Shown: positions 1-8,191, counted from the stretch's first letter. The stretch: DNA of 64,000 nucleotides from Arthrobacter_E sp041360795 (GCF_041360795.1 NZ_JBFUPW010000001.1:1054001-1118000); one strand, 5' to 3'. The notes: generated by a model from the sequence alone, not told the origin. A program made the numbers and translations.

Positions 1-323
1 TGGTGGCCGGGATCGGCAACATCTACCGCGCAGAGCTGCTGTTCCGCGCCGGGATCGACCCGGCGCGCCCCGGCACGTCGCTCAGCGCCGAGGAGGCCGC
101 CGGACTCTGGGCCGACGCGGAGCGTCTCCTGGCCGATGGGGTGCGGGACGGCCGGATCATCACGACGGAGCCCGGCGCCTGGTCGGGTCCGCTGCCGGAA
201 GAGCACGAGGCGTTCTCCGTCTATCAGCACCAGGGCAGCCCGTGCCCGCGTTGCGGCACGGACATCGCTCTCCGCGAACTGGCCGGGCGCAAGTTGTACT
301 GGTGCCCGGGCTGCCAGCACTGA
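1..323 (+). CDS. Fpg/Nei-family DNA glycosylase, C-terminal part
   Basis: The 3' end of a base-excision-repair glycosylase whose 5' end lies outside the window. The visible 107 codons begin in the helix-two-turn-helix region (VAGIGNIYRAELLFRAG, the typical DNA-binding segment of the family) and finish with a zinc finger of the pattern CPRC-x16-CPGC just before the TGA stop. The catalytic N-terminal Pro-Glu is not visible, so substrate class (oxidised purines or pyrimidines) cannot be told. A second member of the family is encoded at 5792-6679 on the other strand. The family call is firm; Nei versus Fpg is open. Confidence 0.9.
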   Translation, partial: VAGIGNIYRAELLFRAGIDPARPGTSLSAEEAAGLWADAERLLADGVRDGRIITTEPGAWSGPLPEEHEAFSVYQHQGSPCPRCGTDIALRELAGRKLYWCPGCQH

Positions 324-339
324 ATCACTGCTCCCTCGC

Positions 340-396
340 TGTGTGCTCAGTTGTTGCGGATGTTCAGCCGCGACACCCGCAACAACTGAGCACACA
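340..396. repeat. 20-bp perfect inverted repeat (hairpin)
   Basis: Arms at 340-359 and 377-396 are perfectly complementary over 20 bp around a 17-nt loop. It lies 16 nt after the glycosylase stop codon and before the terminator of the convergent tRNA-Gly gene. There is no T-run on either side. It may terminate the glycosylase transcript or be a dispersed palindromic element. Confidence 0.7.
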
Positions 397-414
397 CGCC
401 CATCCCAGGGCATG

Positions 415-446
415 AAAAATGCCCCGGTTCGCAGGAACCGGGGCAT
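415..446 (-). terminator. Rho-independent terminator of tRNA-Gly
   Basis: A perfect 12-bp stem (419-430 with 435-446) closed by a 4-nt loop, followed on the minus strand by a run of five T. It lies 7 nt beyond the 3' end of tRNA-Gly. Confidence 0.88.
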
Positions 447-452
447 CGGGAG

Positions 453-523
453 AGGGGACGACGGGAATCGAACCCGCGTAATCAGTTTGGAAGACTGAGG
501 CTCTACCATTGAGCTACGTCCCC
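453..523 (-). tRNA. tRNA-Gly (anticodon TCC)
   Basis: Read on the minus strand: acceptor stem GGGGACG/CGTCCCC, D-arm TAGCTCAATGGTAGAG, anticodon stem-loop CAGTCTTCCAAACTG with TCC in positions 34-36, and T-arm GGGTTCGATTCCC. The discriminator base is T, as usual for bacterial tRNA-Gly. CCA is not encoded. It reads glycine GGA/GGG codons. Confidence 0.96.
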
Positions 524-641
524 GTTGCGCGTTTGAGCTTACAGGCGAGCCGGGACGATCGCAAAACGGGGCTTCCCCGGGTGCGCCGAACCCGATTTAG
601 GGAATGCGTCACGGTGGCCTATAGACTGTCATCTGCACTTA

Positions 642-716
642 CGGGGTGTAGCTCAGCTTGGCTAGAGCGCCTGCTTTGGGAGCAGGAAGTCGCAGGTTCA
701 AATCCTGTCACCCCGA
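642..716 (+). tRNA. tRNA-Pro (anticodon TGG)
   Basis: Acceptor stem CGGGGTG/CACCCCG, anticodon stem-loop CTGCTTTGGGAGCAG carrying TGG, T-arm CAGGTTCAAATCCTG, and discriminator A. CCA is not encoded. The gene sits 87 nt upstream of tig. Confidence 0.96.
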
Positions 717-803
717 CTCTGCGCACACATCTGCCATCGGTGCGTTCACAGCAATCCGGCGGCGCAGAACTGAATCCAGACACCAATCAGGAGAACGAAC
801 GCC

Positions 804-2156
804 GTGAAGAGCGCTGTCGAGAACCTTTCGCCCACCCGGGTCAAGCTCAATGTCGAGGTCCCCTTCGAGGAGCTGAAGCCCAGCATTGACGAGGCGTACA
901 AGACCATCGCCTCCCAGATCCAGGTCCCGGGCTTCCGCAAGGGCAAGGTTCCGTCCAAGCTGGTCGACCAGCGTGTCGGTCGTGGCTACGTCCTCGAGAC
1001 CGCCATCAACGACGGCCTCAACGGCTGGTACCAGCAGGCGGTGGCCGAGACGGAGATCCGTCCGCTGAGCCGTCCCGAGGTGGAGATCACCGAGGTCCCC
1101 GACCCCTCCGCCACCGATGGTGAGCTGAAGTTCCAGGTCGAGGTGGACGTCCGTCCCGAGGTCGAGCTCCCGGACTACGCCGGCATCAAGGTCGAGGTCG
1201 CCGCCGCAGAGGCGAGCGAAGCCGACGTCGACAAGGCGCTGGAAGACCTGCGTGGCCGTTTCGGCACCCTCGTCGCCGCCGAGCGCCCCGCCGCCAACGA
1301 TGACTTCATCACGATCGACATCACCGCCAGCATCGACGGCGAAGAGGTCGACAGCGCGAGTGGCCTGTCCTACCAGGTCGGCTCCGGCACCATGCTGGAA
1401 GGCCTCGACGAGGCCGTCACCGGCCTGTCCGTCGACGAGGACGCCGTCTTCGACACCACCCTGGTGGGCGGCGAGCACGCCGGCGCCAAGGCTCAGGTCA
1501 AGGTCGTTCTCAAGAGCGTCAAGGTCCGCGAACTGCCGAAGGCCGACGACGACTTCGCTCAGCTGGCCTCCGAGTTCGACACCATCGCCGAACTCCGTGA
1601 GGACCTCGCCAAGCAGGCCGCCGAGGGCAAGCTCATGGAGCAGGGCGTCGAGGCCCGCGACAAGGTCCTGGACAAGCTCGTCGAGCTGATCTCCGTGCCG
1701 GTCCCCGAGTCCGTCATCGAAGAGCAGATCGAGCAGCACTTCTCCCCGGAGAACAACCACTCCGGTGAGGACCACGACACCGAGGAGCACCGCGCCGAGG
1801 TCAAGGCCAACTCCGAGCGTGCGTTCCAGAACGAGATCATCCTGGACGCCATCGCGGACAAGGAAGAGGTCGGCGTCTCCCAGAACGAGCTCATCGACTA
1901 CCTGGTGACCACCGCTTCGCAGTACGGCATGGAGCCGAACCAGTTCGCCCAGATCCTCGACCAGGCCGGCCAGGTGCCGCTCATGGTCGCCGAGGTCCGC
2001 CGCCGCAAGGCTCTGGCCGTCGTGCTGGGCCAGGCCGAGGTCGTCGACTCCGAGGGCAAGGCAGTGGACCTGAGCGACTTCGTCAAGGGCCGCGACGAGC
2101 TCGAAGCCGAAGCCGCCGAAGAAGGCGCAGAGGAAGCTGCTGACGCCAAGGCGTAA
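804..2156 (+). CDS. tig: Trigger factor (ribosome-associated chaperone, PPIase)
   Basis: A 450-residue protein that binds nascent chains at the ribosome exit tunnel. The N-terminal ribosome-binding domain begins VENLSPTRVKLNVEVPFEEL and contains the tail-tip signature GFRKGKVP near residues 46-53. An FKBP-type PPIase domain follows at about 150-245 and a helical C-terminal chaperone domain after that. The C-terminus is acidic and Ala-rich. The GTG start is supported by AGGAG 10 nt upstream. A strong terminator follows, so tig is probably a separate unit from clpP1, although it is the usual neighbour of the clp genes. Confidence 0.97.
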   Translation: MKSAVENLSPTRVKLNVEVPFEELKPSIDEAYKTIASQIQVPGFRKGKVPSKLVDQRVGRGYVLETAINDGLNGWYQQAVAETEIRPLSRPEVEITEVPDPSATDGELKFQVEVDVRPEVELPDYAGIKVEVAAAEASEADVDKALEDLRGRFGTLVAAERPAANDDFITIDITASIDGEEVDSASGLSYQVGSGTMLEGLDEAVTGLSVDEDAVFDTTLVGGEHAGAKAQVKVVLKSVKVRELPKADDDFAQLASEFDTIAELREDLAKQAAEGKLMEQGVEARDKVLDKLVELISVPVPESVIEEQIEQHFSPENNHSGEDHDTEEHRAEVKANSERAFQNEIILDAIADKEEVGVSQNELIDYLVTTASQYGMEPNQFAQILDQAGQVPLMVAEVRRRKALAVVLGQAEVVDSEGKAVDLSDFVKGRDELEAEAAEEGAEEAADAKA

Positions 2157-2205
2157 GCACTCCGACGACGGCGGGCTGCCGCCGTCGCACGCTGCATGAC
2201 ACGAG

Positions 2206-2240
2206 GGACCGCTGGAGGAATGATCCTCCGGCGGTCCTTT
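2206..2240 (+). terminator. Rho-independent terminator after tig
   Basis: A 14-bp stem with one G-T pair (2206-2219 with 2224-2237), a 4-nt loop and TTT. It begins 50 nt after the tig stop. Confidence 0.85.
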
Positions 2241-2265
2241 GCGCTGTGCAGCCACCGGCCCGGTG

Positions 2266-2279
2266 CGCCTAAAGCGAAC
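2266..2279. promoter_or_regulatory. Candidate ClgR operator upstream of clpP1P2
   Basis: On the minus strand the site reads GTTCGC-TTTAG-GCG, an exact match to the actinobacterial ClgR consensus GTTCGC-N5-GCG. It ends 94 bp before the clpP1 start. ClgR activates clp and other protease genes in Streptomyces, Corynebacterium and Mycobacterium. A second GCGAAC half-site follows at about 2293-2298. The match is seen; the function is inferred. Confidence 0.6.
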
Positions 2280-2373
2280 AGGGCCGTTTTGGCGAACAAC
2301 GGCCCGCCGAAAACGGTTAGTGTCCAAGTAACCGAAATCCGTTTGCGGCCATCCACGAAAGAGGTAGGCAACC

Positions 2374-2994
2374 ATGTCACAGCAAACACCGGCACCGCGC
2401 ATGGCGAGCGTTGACCCTGCGGCGCAGGACAACTACATCTACAATCGCCTGCTCAAGGAGCGCATCATCTGGCTCGGCTCGGAGGTGCGTGACGAAAACG
2501 CCAACGCCATCTGCTCCCAGCTGCTGCTCCTGTCGGCAGAAGACCCCGAGAAGGACATCTACCTCTACATCAACTCGCCCGGCGGTTCCGTCACGGCGGG
2601 CATGGCGATCTACGACACCATGCAGTTCATCCCGAACGATGTGGTGACGGTGGCGACCGGTCTGGCCGCCTCCATGGGTCAGTTCCTCCTCTCCTCGGGC
2701 ACGAAGGGCAAGCGCTACGCCACCCCGAACGCCCGCATCCTGATGCACCAGCCTTCGGGCGGCATCGGCGGCACGGCCTCGGACATCAAGATCCAGGCCG
2801 AGCTGATCCTCCACATGAAGAAGGTCATGGCGGAACTCACCGCCGACCAGACCGGTCAGAGCGTGGAGACCATCCTGAAGGACAACGACCGGGACAAGTG
2901 GTTCACCGCGAAGGAAGGCCTGGAATACGGCTTCTTCGACAAGATCGCCGAGCACGCGGCCTCCGTGCCGGGCGGCGGCGGAACCAACAAGTAA
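2374..2994 (+). CDS. clpP1: ATP-dependent Clp protease proteolytic subunit 1
   Basis: A 206-residue serine peptidase of family S14 that forms the proteolytic chamber used by ClpX or ClpC. The catalytic triad is visible as Ser100 (GLAASMGQF), His125 (LMHQPSGG) and Asp174 (NDRDKW). YINSPGGS near residues 65-72 is the family signature. The ATG start has GAGG upstream. A gap of 30 nt separates it from clpP2, so the two are co-transcribed. Actinobacterial ClpP1 and ClpP2 work as a mixed tetradecamer of two heptamer rings. Confidence 0.97.
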   Translation: MSQQTPAPRMASVDPAAQDNYIYNRLLKERIIWLGSEVRDENANAICSQLLLLSAEDPEKDIYLYINSPGGSVTAGMAIYDTMQFIPNDVVTVATGLAASMGQFLLSSGTKGKRYATPNARILMHQPSGGIGGTASDIKIQAELILHMKKVMAELTADQTGQSVETILKDNDRDKWFTAKEGLEYGFFDKIAEHAASVPGGGGTNK

Positions 2995-3024
2995 CATCGG
3001 ACCGATTCGCAAGGAGTCACAGAC

Positions 3025-3684
3025 ATGAACTACAACTTCGGTTGGTCCGCGGGAAACCTGCCCAACAACCGCTACGTCCTGCCCCAGTTCGAGGAGCGCA
3101 CGCCGTACGGCTTCAAGCGCCAGGACCCGTACACCAAGCTCTTCGAGGACCGCATCATCTTCCTGGGCGTCCAGGTGGATGACGCCTCGGCCGATGACAT
3201 CATGGCGCAGCTGCTCGTGCTCGAGTCGACCGACCCGGAACGGGACATCACGCTCTACATCAACTCCCCGGGTGGGTCGTTCACGGCGATGACCGCGATC
3301 TACGACACCATGCAGTACATCCGCCCGGAGATCCAGACGGTCTGCCTCGGCCAGGCGGCCAGCGCCGCCGCGGTCCTGCTCGCGGCCGGAACCCCCGGAA
3401 AGCGTCTGGCCCTGCCGAACGCCCGCGTCCTGATCCACCAGCCCGCCCTCTCCGGCGGACAGGGCGGACAGGCCTCCGACCTGGAGATCCAGGCCAACGA
3501 GGTCATGCGGATGCGGTCCTGGCTGGAGGAGACTCTGGCGCAGCACTCGGGCCGCACGCCTGAGCAGCTGAACAACGACATCGAGCGTGACAAGATCCTG
3601 ACCGCCGCCGAGGCCGTGGAATACGGCCTCGTGGATCAGGTGCTTGACTCCCGCAAGGTGAAGAAGGCCGCGATCACGCGCTGA
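3025..3684 (+). CDS. clpP2: ATP-dependent Clp protease proteolytic subunit 2
   Basis: A 219-residue second ClpP paralogue with Ser113 (GQAASAAAVLL), His138 (LIHQPALSGG) and Asp189 (DIERDKI) as the predicted triad. The N-terminal extension of about 20 residues (MNYNFGWSAGNLPNNRYVLP) is typical of actinobacterial ClpP2. It starts at ATG behind AAGGAG, 30 nt after clpP1, and is the second gene of a clpP1P2 operon. A hairpin follows the stop, so clpX may have its own promoter. Confidence 0.97.
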   Translation: MNYNFGWSAGNLPNNRYVLPQFEERTPYGFKRQDPYTKLFEDRIIFLGVQVDDASADDIMAQLLVLESTDPERDITLYINSPGGSFTAMTAIYDTMQYIRPEIQTVCLGQAASAAAVLLAAGTPGKRLALPNARVLIHQPALSGGQGGQASDLEIQANEVMRMRSWLEETLAQHSGRTPEQLNNDIERDKILTAAEAVEYGLVDQVLDSRKVKKAAITR

Positions 3685-3702
3685 TCCTGAGCGCAACCGG
3701 AA

Positions 3703-3732
3703 GTCGCCGGGGCAATTATTTGCCCCGGCGAC
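3703..3732 (+). terminator. Hairpin terminator after clpP2
   Basis: A perfect 13-bp stem (3703-3715 with 3720-3732) with the loop TTAT, followed by GTCTGTCTT. It is 18 nt after the clpP2 stop. The U-tract is weak, so it may terminate only partly. Confidence 0.65.
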
Positions 3733-3834
3733 GTCTGTCTTCGGCCAAAGTGTCGGAGCCCTGACTTAGAGTGGAAATACGACTGGAGCCCGGAGACACA
3801 CCGTTCCCGGGTGGGCGACGAAGGGAAGTCCCTC

Positions 3835-5112
3835 ATGGCTCGGATTGGTGAGAGCACGGACCTGCTCAAATGCTCCTTCTGCGGAAAGAGCCAGAAGCAG
3901 GTGCGCAAGCTCATCGCAGGTCCCGGGGTGTACATCTGTGACGAGTGCATCGAGCTCTGCAACGAGATCATCGAAGAGGAGCTGGCGGAGGTCAAGGACC
4001 TCGGTCCCATGGAGCTGCCCAAGCCCCGCGAGATCTTCGACTTCCTGCAGCAGTACGTCATCGGCCAGGAGCCGGCCAAGCGCGCGCTCTCCGTCGCCGT
4101 CTACAACCACTACAAGCGCATCCGCTCGGGAGCTTCCGGCACCGCCCTGGGCGAAGGCCTCGACGAGGTCGAGGTGGCGAAGTCCAATGTGCTGCTCGTC
4201 GGCCCCACCGGCTGTGGCAAGACCTATCTGGCGCAGACACTCGCCAAACGGCTCAACGTCCCGTTCGCCGTGGCCGACGCGACGGCGCTGACGGAAGCCG
4301 GGTACGTGGGTGAGGACGTCGAGAACATCCTTCTCAAGCTCATCCAGGCCGCCGACTATGACGTCAAGAAGGCCGAGCACGGCATCATCTACATCGACGA
4401 GATCGACAAGATCTCTCGGAAGAGCGAGAACCCGTCCATCACGCGTGACGTCTCCGGTGAGGGCGTGCAGCAGGCTCTTCTCAAGATCCTGGAAGGGACC
4501 GTGGCCAGCGTGCCGCCGCAGGGCGGCCGCAAGCACCCGCACCAGGAGTTCATCCAGATCGACACGACCAATGTGCTCTTCATCGTGGCCGGCGCCTTCG
4601 CCGGTCTGGAGGAGATCATCGGCTCGCGTGCGGGGAAGAAGGGCATCGGGTTCGGCGCTCCGCTGCATTCCGCCGAGGACCACACGGACAACTACGCGGA
4701 CGTCCTTCCGGAGGACCTGCTGAAGTTCGGTCTGATCCCCGAGTTCATCGGGCGTCTGCCGGTCATCACGAGCGTGTCCCATCTGGACCGCCCCGCGCTC
4801 ATCCAGATCCTCACCGAGCCGCGTAACGCCCTGACCAAGCAGTACCAGAAGATGTTCCACCTTGACGGGGTGGAACTGGAGTTCGAGCAGGAAGCCTTGG
4901 ACGCCATCGCGGACCAGGCCCTGGAGCGCGGCACCGGCGCCCGTGGCCTGCGGGCCATCCTCGAGGAGGTCCTGCTGCCGATCATGTTCGATCTGCCCAG
5001 CCGCGAAGACGTGGCCACCGTGGTCATCACCAAGGACGTGGTCACGGACAAGGCCGAACCGACCGTCATCAGTCACGAAGTCCGGGCCAAGCGCCGGAAC
5101 AAGTCCGCCTGA
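3835..5112 (+). CDS. clpX: ATP-dependent Clp protease ATP-binding subunit ClpX
   Basis: A 425-residue AAA+ unfoldase that feeds substrates into ClpP. The N-terminal zinc-binding domain has C13, C16, C35 and C38. Walker A is GPTGCGKT (123-130) and Walker B is IIYIDEID (184-191). The pore-type and sensor regions follow, and the C-terminus is basic. The ATG at 3835 is preferred over an in-frame GTG at 3811 because it directly precedes the conserved MARIGESTDLLKCSFC start and has AGGGAAG upstream. It lies 150 nt after clpP2, behind a hairpin. Confidence 0.97.
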   Translation: MARIGESTDLLKCSFCGKSQKQVRKLIAGPGVYICDECIELCNEIIEEELAEVKDLGPMELPKPREIFDFLQQYVIGQEPAKRALSVAVYNHYKRIRSGASGTALGEGLDEVEVAKSNVLLVGPTGCGKTYLAQTLAKRLNVPFAVADATALTEAGYVGEDVENILLKLIQAADYDVKKAEHGIIYIDEIDKISRKSENPSITRDVSGEGVQQALLKILEGTVASVPPQGGRKHPHQEFIQIDTTNVLFIVAGAFAGLEEIIGSRAGKKGIGFGAPLHSAEDHTDNYADVLPEDLLKFGLIPEFIGRLPVITSVSHLDRPALIQILTEPRNALTKQYQKMFHLDGVELEFEQEALDAIADQALERGTGARGLRAILEEVLLPIMFDLPSREDVATVVITKDVVTDKAEPTVISHEVRAKRRNKSA

Positions 5113-5170
5113 TCCGATCCGTCTGAGATCCTGACCCGTAACACCCCGCACAGCAAGGAGAGCATTTCCA

Positions 5171-5776
5171 GTGGAACAGCAGCGCGCCGATTTCTGGTTC
5201 GATCCCGTATGCCCCTTCGCCTGGGTGACCAGTCGCTGGATCGGCGAGGTGGAAGAAGTCCGGCCCATCACGGTCCAGTGGCACGTCATGAGTCTCTCGG
5301 TGCTGAACGAAGGCCGTGACCTCCCGGAGAACTACCGGGCCCTCATGGACCAGGCCTGGGGCCCGGTCCGGGTGATCATCGCGGCCGCCCAGCAGCACGG
5401 TGAGCAGTACATCAAGCCGCTGTACGACGCCATGGGCGCCGAGATCCACAACAACGGCAACAAGGACTACCCGGCCGTCGTCGCCAAGGCACTGGCCGAG
5501 GTGGGTCTCCCGGCAGAACTGGCCGAGGCCGGCGAGAGCGATGCTTACGATGAGGCGCTCCGTGCCTCTCACGAGGACGGGATCTCCCGCGTGGGCCAGG
5601 ACGTCGGGACCCCTGTGGTGGCCTTCAACGGCACGGCCTTCTTCGGCCCGGTGATGACCCGGATCCCGCGCGGTGAGGAAGCAGGCCGCATCTGGGATGC
5701 CGCCGTCACCCTCGGCGCCTACCCGCACTTCTTCGAGCTCAAGCGGAGCAGGACCGAAAGCCCTGCATTCGACTGA
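5171..5776 (+). CDS. DsbA-family protein, mycothiol-dependent nitroreductase (Rv2466c) type
   Basis: A 201-residue thioredoxin-fold protein with a long helical insert, resembling the actinobacterial Rv2466c family of mycothiol-linked oxidoreductases. The active-site motif is C14-P-F-A, so the resolving cysteine of the Rv2466c CPWC motif is absent. This suggests a monothiol mechanism that relies on mycothiol. The cis-Pro region GTPVVAFNG is near residues 149-157. There is no signal peptide, so it should be cytosolic. GTG start behind AAGGAG. It follows clpX by 58 nt and may be co-transcribed. Family call good, substrate unknown. Confidence 0.8.
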   Translation: MEQQRADFWFDPVCPFAWVTSRWIGEVEEVRPITVQWHVMSLSVLNEGRDLPENYRALMDQAWGPVRVIIAAAQQHGEQYIKPLYDAMGAEIHNNGNKDYPAVVAKALAEVGLPAELAEAGESDAYDEALRASHEDGISRVGQDVGTPVVAFNGTAFFGPVMTRIPRGEEAGRIWDAAVTLGAYPHFFELKRSRTESPAFD

Positions 5777-5791
5777 TCCCGTGCCCTGACG

Positions 5792-6679
5792 CTATTTCAG
5801 GAACCGTGAGGTCCGGCGGTCCGCAAGGATCTTCCCGTGCGTCTGGCAGGTGGGGCAGTACTGCAGTGCCCGATCGGCGAAGGAGACTTCGCGGACCGTG
5901 TCACCGCACACCGGGCACGTCTGGCCTGCCCGGCCGTGGACGCGCATTCCGCCCCGTTTGGCGTCCTTGAGCTGCTCCGGCGGCTTACCCGAGGCGGAGG
6001 CAACGGCCTCGCCGAGAACCTGCTCGACGGCGGCGAAGATGCGGGTGCGCTCGTCCTCGTCCAGGGACTTGGCGATCGCGAACGGGGAGATCTTCGCGGC
6101 GTGCAGGATCTCATCGCTGTAGGCATTGCCGATGCCCGCGATCACGGCCTGGTTCCGCAGCAGCCCCTTGATCTGCTGCGAGCTGCCCTCGATGATGCCG
6201 TCCAGCGCGTCCTGCGTGAAGCCGGGGTCGAGTGGATCCGGCCCCAGGGTGGCGACACCCGGCACTTCTTGTGGGTCGCGGACCACGTACACCGCCAGAC
6301 TCTTGCGGGTGCCCGCCTCCGTGAGGTCGAAGCCGAGTTGGGCTGCCGCCTGACCGTCGCGAGGTGGCACCGTGAAGGAGAGCCGCGCGGCGATCGGACC
6401 GGACCCTGGCCGGAGCGGCTTGGCCGAGGGGTTCTCGGTGAAGCGGAGCCAGCCCGCCTTGGCCAGATGGAAGACGAAGTGGATCCCTTCGACGTCGAGA
6501 TCCAGGAACTTCCCGTGTCGTGCGACGCCGGTGACGGTCCGCCCCTCCAACGCTGAGTACGGGGGATCCGCCGTCTTGAGCACGGCGAAGGAGGTGATCC
6601 GCACGGAGTCCACGACGGCCCCTCGCAGCTTGTCGTCCAGGAAGGCCCGCAGCCCTGTGATCTCTGGCAGTTCCGGCAT
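5792..6679 (-). CDS. Fpg/Nei-family DNA glycosylase/AP lyase
   Basis: A 295-residue base-excision-repair enzyme. Mature numbering begins MPELPEITGL, giving the catalytic Pro2 and Glu3 of the family. The helix-two-turn-helix motif IAGIGNAYSDEILHAAKISP lies near residues 185-204, and the C-terminal zinc finger is CPVC-x16-CPTC near residues 255-278. The start is placed at the ATG giving MPELPE rather than six codons upstream, because Pro2 must follow the initiator Met. The gene converges on the DsbA-family gene with a 15-nt gap. It differs from the glycosylase at 1-323, so the organism has at least two paralogues. Confidence 0.92.
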   Translation of the reverse strand: MPELPEITGLRAFLDDKLRGAVVDSVRITSFAVLKTADPPYSALEGRTVTGVARHGKFLDLDVEGIHFVFHLAKAGWLRFTENPSAKPLRPGSGPIAARLSFTVPPRDGQAAAQLGFDLTEAGTRKSLAVYVVRDPQEVPGVATLGPDPLDPGFTQDALDGIIEGSSQQIKGLLRNQAVIAGIGNAYSDEILHAAKISPFAIAKSLDEDERTRIFAAVEQVLGEAVASASGKPPEQLKDAKRGGMRVHGRAGQTCPVCGDTVREVSFADRALQYCPTCQTHGKILADRRTSRFLK

Positions 6680-6819
6680 GCCACTACTGTGCCACACCGC
6701 GCCATACCGCGCCCGGCAGGCGTCCCGGCCGCTCGGTATGCGTGCCGCACGCGGACGGAAACCGATGATGCGGAATCACATCGGAGTAGTTCTTCCGGAG
6801 GTCTTGTCCCGCCCCGGGG

Positions 6820-7046
6820 ACAGGTTCACAATGGTGAGTACCACTCCGCAAGGAGAGGACGCGGAAGCCAGAGATTCAGAGATGAGGGACTCCTGACGCA
6901 GCCATCGGCGAAGTCGGGAACTCGCCGCCAGTGACGAGGCGGGAAGACCTGAAGATCCGAGGATTCCGCCAGACTGCCGGTCCGTCACCAGGCAGCCGAA
7001 AGTCGAAGCCCCACCGACGGCAACACGCCGATGGGGCTTCCCCTTT
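6820..7046 (+). ncRNA. Candidate small RNA or leader in the nei-rsgA gap
   Basis: Between two minus-strand genes (6680-7078) the plus strand carries a possible promoter (TTGTCC, 17-nt spacer, CACAAT near 6805-6832), two internal inverted repeats (GGCGA...TCGCC near 6910-6930 and GGCGGGAA...TTCCGCC near 6938-6970) and a terminator at 7005-7046. A 21-codon ORF (ATG 6831, MVSTTPQGEDAEARDSEMRDS) begins at the presumed 5' end, so the transcript could instead be a short coding or leader RNA. No known RNA family was recognised. Confidence 0.35.
7005..7046 (+). terminator. Terminator-like hairpin, plus strand
   Basis: The arms GAAGCCCCA (7005-7013) and TGGGGCTTC (7032-7040) enclose an inner CGGC/GCCG stem and are followed by CCCTTTG. 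There is no annotated plus-strand gene upstream, which is the main argument for a transcript here. It could also serve rsgA only as a structural element, since rsgA ends at 7079 on the other strand. Confidence 0.6.
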
Positions 7047-7078
7047 GTCCGGAGCGAGACGGCTCCGGGCCCGCCACC

Positions 7079-8191
7079 TCAGCGGCGACGGTCGCGATTC
7101 TTCGAAAGCCCCCGTTCCTTCGCGAAGGCCCGGTGCTGATGAGCCATCGACTTCATCTGGGCCAGCCGTTCGGAGCGCAGCCTCGCATCCGTCCGGGCCG
7201 CCATGCGTTCCGCCTCCCGCTGGAGTTTCCGGTAACTCTGCAGTCTGCGCTCCGTGAGAGTGCCTTCTGCGATCGCCTCCTGGACGGCGCACCCTGGTTC
7301 GCTCGTGTGGGCGCAGTCCGAGAATCGGCACCGTGCGGACAGTTCCTCCAGGTCGGAAAAGGCGTCACTGACTCCCTCTTCGGATCCGGTGACGCCCGCC
7401 GAGCGCAGCCCGGGGGTGTCCAGGAGCACCCCGCCGTCGGGCATCAGCAGCAGCTCCCGCCAGGCGGTGGTGTGGCGCCCCTTGCCATCGACGGCGCGGA
7501 CGTCGCCCGTGGCCAGAAGCTCGGCGCCCAGCAGGCGGTTGCCCAGGCTGGACTTCCCGGCTCCGGACGGTCCGATCAGGGCCACGGTGCCGCTGATCGC
7601 AGCGCGGAGTTCCTCCACGCCCTCCTCGGTCTCGGCGCTCGTGGCGACCACTCGGACACCGAGGGCCACAGGTCCCAGTTCCTCTAGTGCCGCTTCCGGA
7701 TCCGGATGCGTGTCGGCTTTCGTCAGCGCGACGACGGGCGTGGCCCCTGATGCCCAGGCGAGGGCGAGGAGCCGCTCCGTGCGGGAGTGGCGGAGCGGGC
7801 TCGCCAGGGACACCGTCACCACGACGGTGTCGACGTTCGCGGCGAGGGCCTGTTCCTGGGAGCTGCCTCCCGCCGTCGCCCGGGCCAGCAGCGTCCGCCG
7901 CGGCAGGACGGAACCCAGGTGGGCAGCCGTCGAGCTCGTGCCCGGGACCATGGAGATCCAGTCTCCCGTGGTCGGCCAGATGCCGTGATCGGGTCCGGTG
8001 GAGCCGAGGAGCTGGACCCGGTCCGGTCCGTGGGCTGTGATGACCTCGCAGAGGCCGCGTTCGGCCCGGAGCACCCGGGCCGGGAGAGTTCCGGGCTCGG
8101 CGAGCCCGGAGAACGTGTCCTGCCATTCCGGATCCCAGCCGTGGGCGCGGAGCAGTGGGGATTCAAAGGTTTCGTGCAGTGAAGAAGTCAC
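7079..8191 (-). CDS. rsgA: Ribosome small subunit-dependent GTPase A
   Basis: A 370-residue circularly permuted GTPase that assists late 30S maturation. An N-terminal OB-like region is followed by G4 (TKAD, 157-160) and, downstream, G1 (GPSGAGKSS, 207-215) and G3 (DTPG, 258-261). That permuted order is diagnostic. The C-terminal zinc-binding region has C288, C293, H295 and C301. The basic tail (SKNRDRRR) fits rRNA binding. The GTG start has only a weak purine stretch upstream. A 23-codon ORF with a strong ribosome-binding site lies about 100 nt upstream. Confidence 0.93.
   Translation of the reverse strand: MTSSLHETFESPLLRAHGWDPEWQDTFSGLAEPGTLPARVLRAERGLCEVITAHGPDRVQLLGSTGPDHGIWPTTGDWISMVPGTSSTAAHLGSVLPRRTLLARATAGGSSQEQALAANVDTVVVTVSLASPLRHSRTERLLALAWASGATPVVALTKADTHPDPEAALEELGPVALGVRVVATSAETEEGVEELRAAISGTVALIGPSGAGKSSLGNRLLGAELLATGDVRAVDGKGRHTTAWRELLLMPDGGVLLDTPGLRSAGVTGSEEGVSDAFSDLEELSARCRFSDCAHTSEPGCAVQEAIAEGTLTERRLQSYRKLQREAERMAARTDARLRSERLAQMKSMAHQHRAFAKERGLSKNRDRRR

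Noticed and set aside
3811..3834. Earlier GTG start for clpX
   Set aside because: It adds MGDEGKSL, not conserved, and includes the ribosome-binding site of the better ATG.
708..5289. Long minus-strand open frames opposite tig, clpP1, clpP2 and clpX
   Set aside because: Antisense shadows of conserved genes, without ribosome-binding sites; they run through tRNA-Pro and terminators.
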